64,000 nt of DNA from Trichomonas vaginalis G3 (taxonomy: Eukaryota > Parabasalia > Trichomonadida > Trichomonadidae). The stretch lies in the NCBI RefSeq assembly GCF_026262505.1, contig NC_067205.1, positions 9,424,001 through 9,488,000 on the forward strand, written 5' to 3'. Each line of letters starts with the position of its first letter. Positions within the stretch are counted from its first letter, which is position 1. The position numbers and the translations under genes are program-made. The notes beneath the pieces are model-generated. The model was not told where the DNA came from. It did not search any database and worked only from the letters and a program-made list of their open reading frames with translations. Positions 62,187-64,000 of the stretch are shown one piece after another.

Positions 62187-62418
62187 ATTATTTGAATAAA
62201 CTGTCTATAGATATAATTATGATAATTAAATAGACTTTTTTCTCTTTTCCTGAACCACTCTCAAAAATCATTATATCTTTATCTTAATAGGTATTTGCGT
62301 CAGGTAATTATTTATAATAACTTTTTATCATAGAAAACCATGATATAAAGCTTAAGTGCCATAAAATTGAGAGAATATCAGTAAGTACAGTGCTCAATTA
62401 ATCATTAAATTAAAATTT

Positions 62419-63069
62419 TTATTGATAATCAAGTTTGTCATCAATTTCTGCAGCAATAGTCTTCTCCTTGTAACAGAATCCGTACCATAGTGAGTAACCT
62501 AAGAGGAGAACTTGGATAAAGATTGCAACAAGAATCGTAATGGAATAAGCTGTTTTATGCTGATTATAGTTTGTTTTCAAAGTTTCGTAACGTGTTTTGG
62601 TTTCGTTCGTTGCATTTTCATATCCGCAGTTCTTTAAATCAGCTTCATTATAAGGATTTTTGAATCCGCTACACTGACTTTCATTTTCAATCTTTTTAAT
62701 CTTTGAATCACCTTTGTATTCATCGAAGAACTTTTGGCATTCATCAAGGAACTTATTTGAATTAACAATTGCAAATATTATAACAATCACTTCGACAATT
62801 ACAACAACAAGGTAAAATACTGCATAAACCACACGGAAACATTTTGAGGATCCAAAGCAGATAAGGAAGAAACCTACAATGCAACCAATGATTACAAACG
62901 TCAGTATGACAAAGAGTCAAGCTGATGTCTTTGAAAATGATTTGATATCATCAATGGAAATTGTTTTCAATTCATGTCTGAAAGCGAAGATGAGGCCACC
63001 GACTGTAATAAGGACAAGCAGGTTGATTATGCCTATAATTGATCTAGCCATGCATGAACAGCAAGTCAT
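62419..63069 (-). pseudogene. Tetraspanin-like four-helix membrane protein, one in-frame TGA
   Basis: From the ATG at 63069 the frame runs 216 codons to TAA at 62419, with a single TGA at codon 51 (62919-62917) and no frameshift. The N-terminus MTCCSC is Cys-rich (possible palmitoylation). Membrane segments lie near 11-30, 52-72, 79-104 and 178-203. The large loop (about 105-175) has Cys, sequons and Asn/Lys. TM4 is followed by YKEKTIAAEIDDKLDYQ. The TGA lies right at the start of TM2 (TSA-TGA-LFVIL), where Trp would fit. TCATTTCATTTTT lies 5-17 bases before the ATG. It looks like a functional tetraspanin apart from that codon. Confidence 0.7.
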
Positions 63070-63073
63070 CTTT

Positions 63074-63086
63074 AAAAATGAAATGA
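63074..63086 (-). promoter_or_regulatory. Double initiator-like element of the tetraspanin gene
   Basis: On the minus strand TCATTTCATTTTT carries two overlapping TCATTT words directly upstream of the ATG at 63069, as expected for a live trichomonad promoter. Confidence 0.5.
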
Positions 63087-64000
63087 ATTGTTGAAATTCA
63101 GAAATCTTTGAATTTTATTTTCTATTTTCCTTTTGAATAATTATATCAACTATACATTTTAAAATAATTTTAGTAAAAAAAGAAATGCACAGTAAATTGA
63201 TTTTCTCACAAAAAACTCAAATTGAAAGTTTTGATAGTTAATCGGACTCATTAGGATGAATATTTTAATACGCATAATAAAATAAAGTGAATAATTACAA
63301 TTGTAAATTTTCCGGTGCAATCTTTGAATACTTTACACCAACACTCAAAAATTGTGAGCTTTATTAACCAGCAATTTTTTTGACACGCATCATTTTACGT
63401 ATATTTTTATAAGGAATTCTTTTTGACATCACATTAACATTCTATAACACACCAATATACGTATATATTTGATTATAATTGAATCCAAATTAAATTTGAA
63501 ATTTCAAATTGAACATAAAATTAATATTAGACTATGAATTAAATTTATACGCATTGCAAAATTAAATCACAAATGCATGAATGAATCATTTTCAAATTTT
63601 TTATGATTTAATTCAAAATTTTGTTGATATAATATATTTTTATAAAAATTTATTTATTTATTTTAAATCGCAAGCAAACATACTTGACATGATACTTATG
63701 TATATTCTTTAAACAGTTTTTTTAGCTGATTTTATTCCTAAATTGATTAATATATAGAATTTCAGCTTAATTAATTTTGAAATTACATAAAAGATCTATA
63801 CCTTAGCATGATACCTACTATTTGATGTACAAAACTCAACTGAAGATCATATCATAAATAAAAAGAAATCTTGATCCTTGGATAAGAGGAAATACCAGTA
63901 AAAAGACATATATGTCAAGTGAAAGGTACATTCACTAGGCGATAACAGTAAAATGGGATGAAAATAGGATAAATAGCATCCCTATATAGTGCCTAACAAT
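63087..64000. other. AT-rich stretch to the window end
   Basis: About 900 bases upstream of the tetraspanin gene with no gene, RNA or strong repeat visible. Confidence 0.5.

Larger units (their letters stand above)
53838..62202. repeat. Segmental duplication of the ABC pair (two units of about 3.99 kb)
   Basis: Unit 1 is about 53838-57823 and unit 2 about 58218-62202, offset 4380 bases. By eye I found about eight substitutions and one T indel, so identity is well above 99 percent, including the 340-base promoter. At both ends identity stops abruptly: inside the subunit A tail and about 16 bases past the subunit B stop codon. Confidence 0.9.

Noticed and set aside
1-64000. tRNA, rRNA or other structured RNA genes
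   Set aside because: I looked for T-loop words such as GGTTCGAATCC and for rRNA-like conserved blocks and found none convincing; a tRNAscan or Infernal run would be decisive.

Overview
The window looks like nuclear DNA of a trichomonad (parabasalid) protist; I cannot tell Trichomonas from Tritrichomonas or a relative by eye. It is AT-rich, genes are single uninterrupted frames, several starts follow a TCA(C/T)TT initiator within about 10-30 bases, and the gene families (Polinton/Maverick element, multi-membrane class III nucleotidyl cyclase, DUF3447-type ankyrin proteins, tandem BTB, DDE_1 transposon, tetraspanin, half-size ABC transporters) are those expanded in trichomonads.

Layout. 1-~4.9 kb: right part of a broken Polinton/Maverick (capsid-side genes, then an oppositely oriented integrase). 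5.1-19.6 kb: mostly intact housekeeping genes: a DUSP-type ubiquitin protease, aspartate aminotransferase, a membrane-anchored glycosyltransferase-like protein, a polytopic MFS-like protein, an alkyladenine DNA glycosylase, a PPP-family phosphatase and an XRRA1-like leucine-rich-repeat protein. 19.6-33 kb: a graveyard of two tandem pseudogenes of one secreted-looking family, a nucleotidyl cyclase pseudogene, an unusual motif-rich intergenic stretch, and a decayed pogo/DDE_1-type DNA transposon with terminal inverted repeats. 33.6-42.2 kb: a three-RRM RNA-binding protein, a divergent Sin3-like corepressor, an ankyrin membrane protein, a double-BTB protein and a ubiquitin-fold protein. 42-52.5 kb: a two-repeat type I membrane protein, a large polytopic membrane protein, gene relics and an unrecognised 442-residue protein.

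52.6-53.6 kb is a chain of about 15 adjacent inverted repeats, relatively GC-rich, with two diverged tandem units of about 247 bp and stems of up to 24 perfect base pairs. I do not recognise it as any known element; it is the best candidate for something undescribed. 53.7-62.2 kb holds two nearly identical copies of a divergent pair of ABC half-transporters (units of about 3.99 kb, offset about 4.38 kb), one member of which carries a one-base frameshift. The last gene is a tetraspanin-like protein.

A second pattern worth attention: three otherwise frameshift-free genes (ankyrin protein, large polytopic protein, tetraspanin) are interrupted only by in-frame TGA codons, never by TAA or TAG, while intact genes here almost all end in TAA. 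This may be ordinary gene death, but should be tested against TGA readthrough or recoding.
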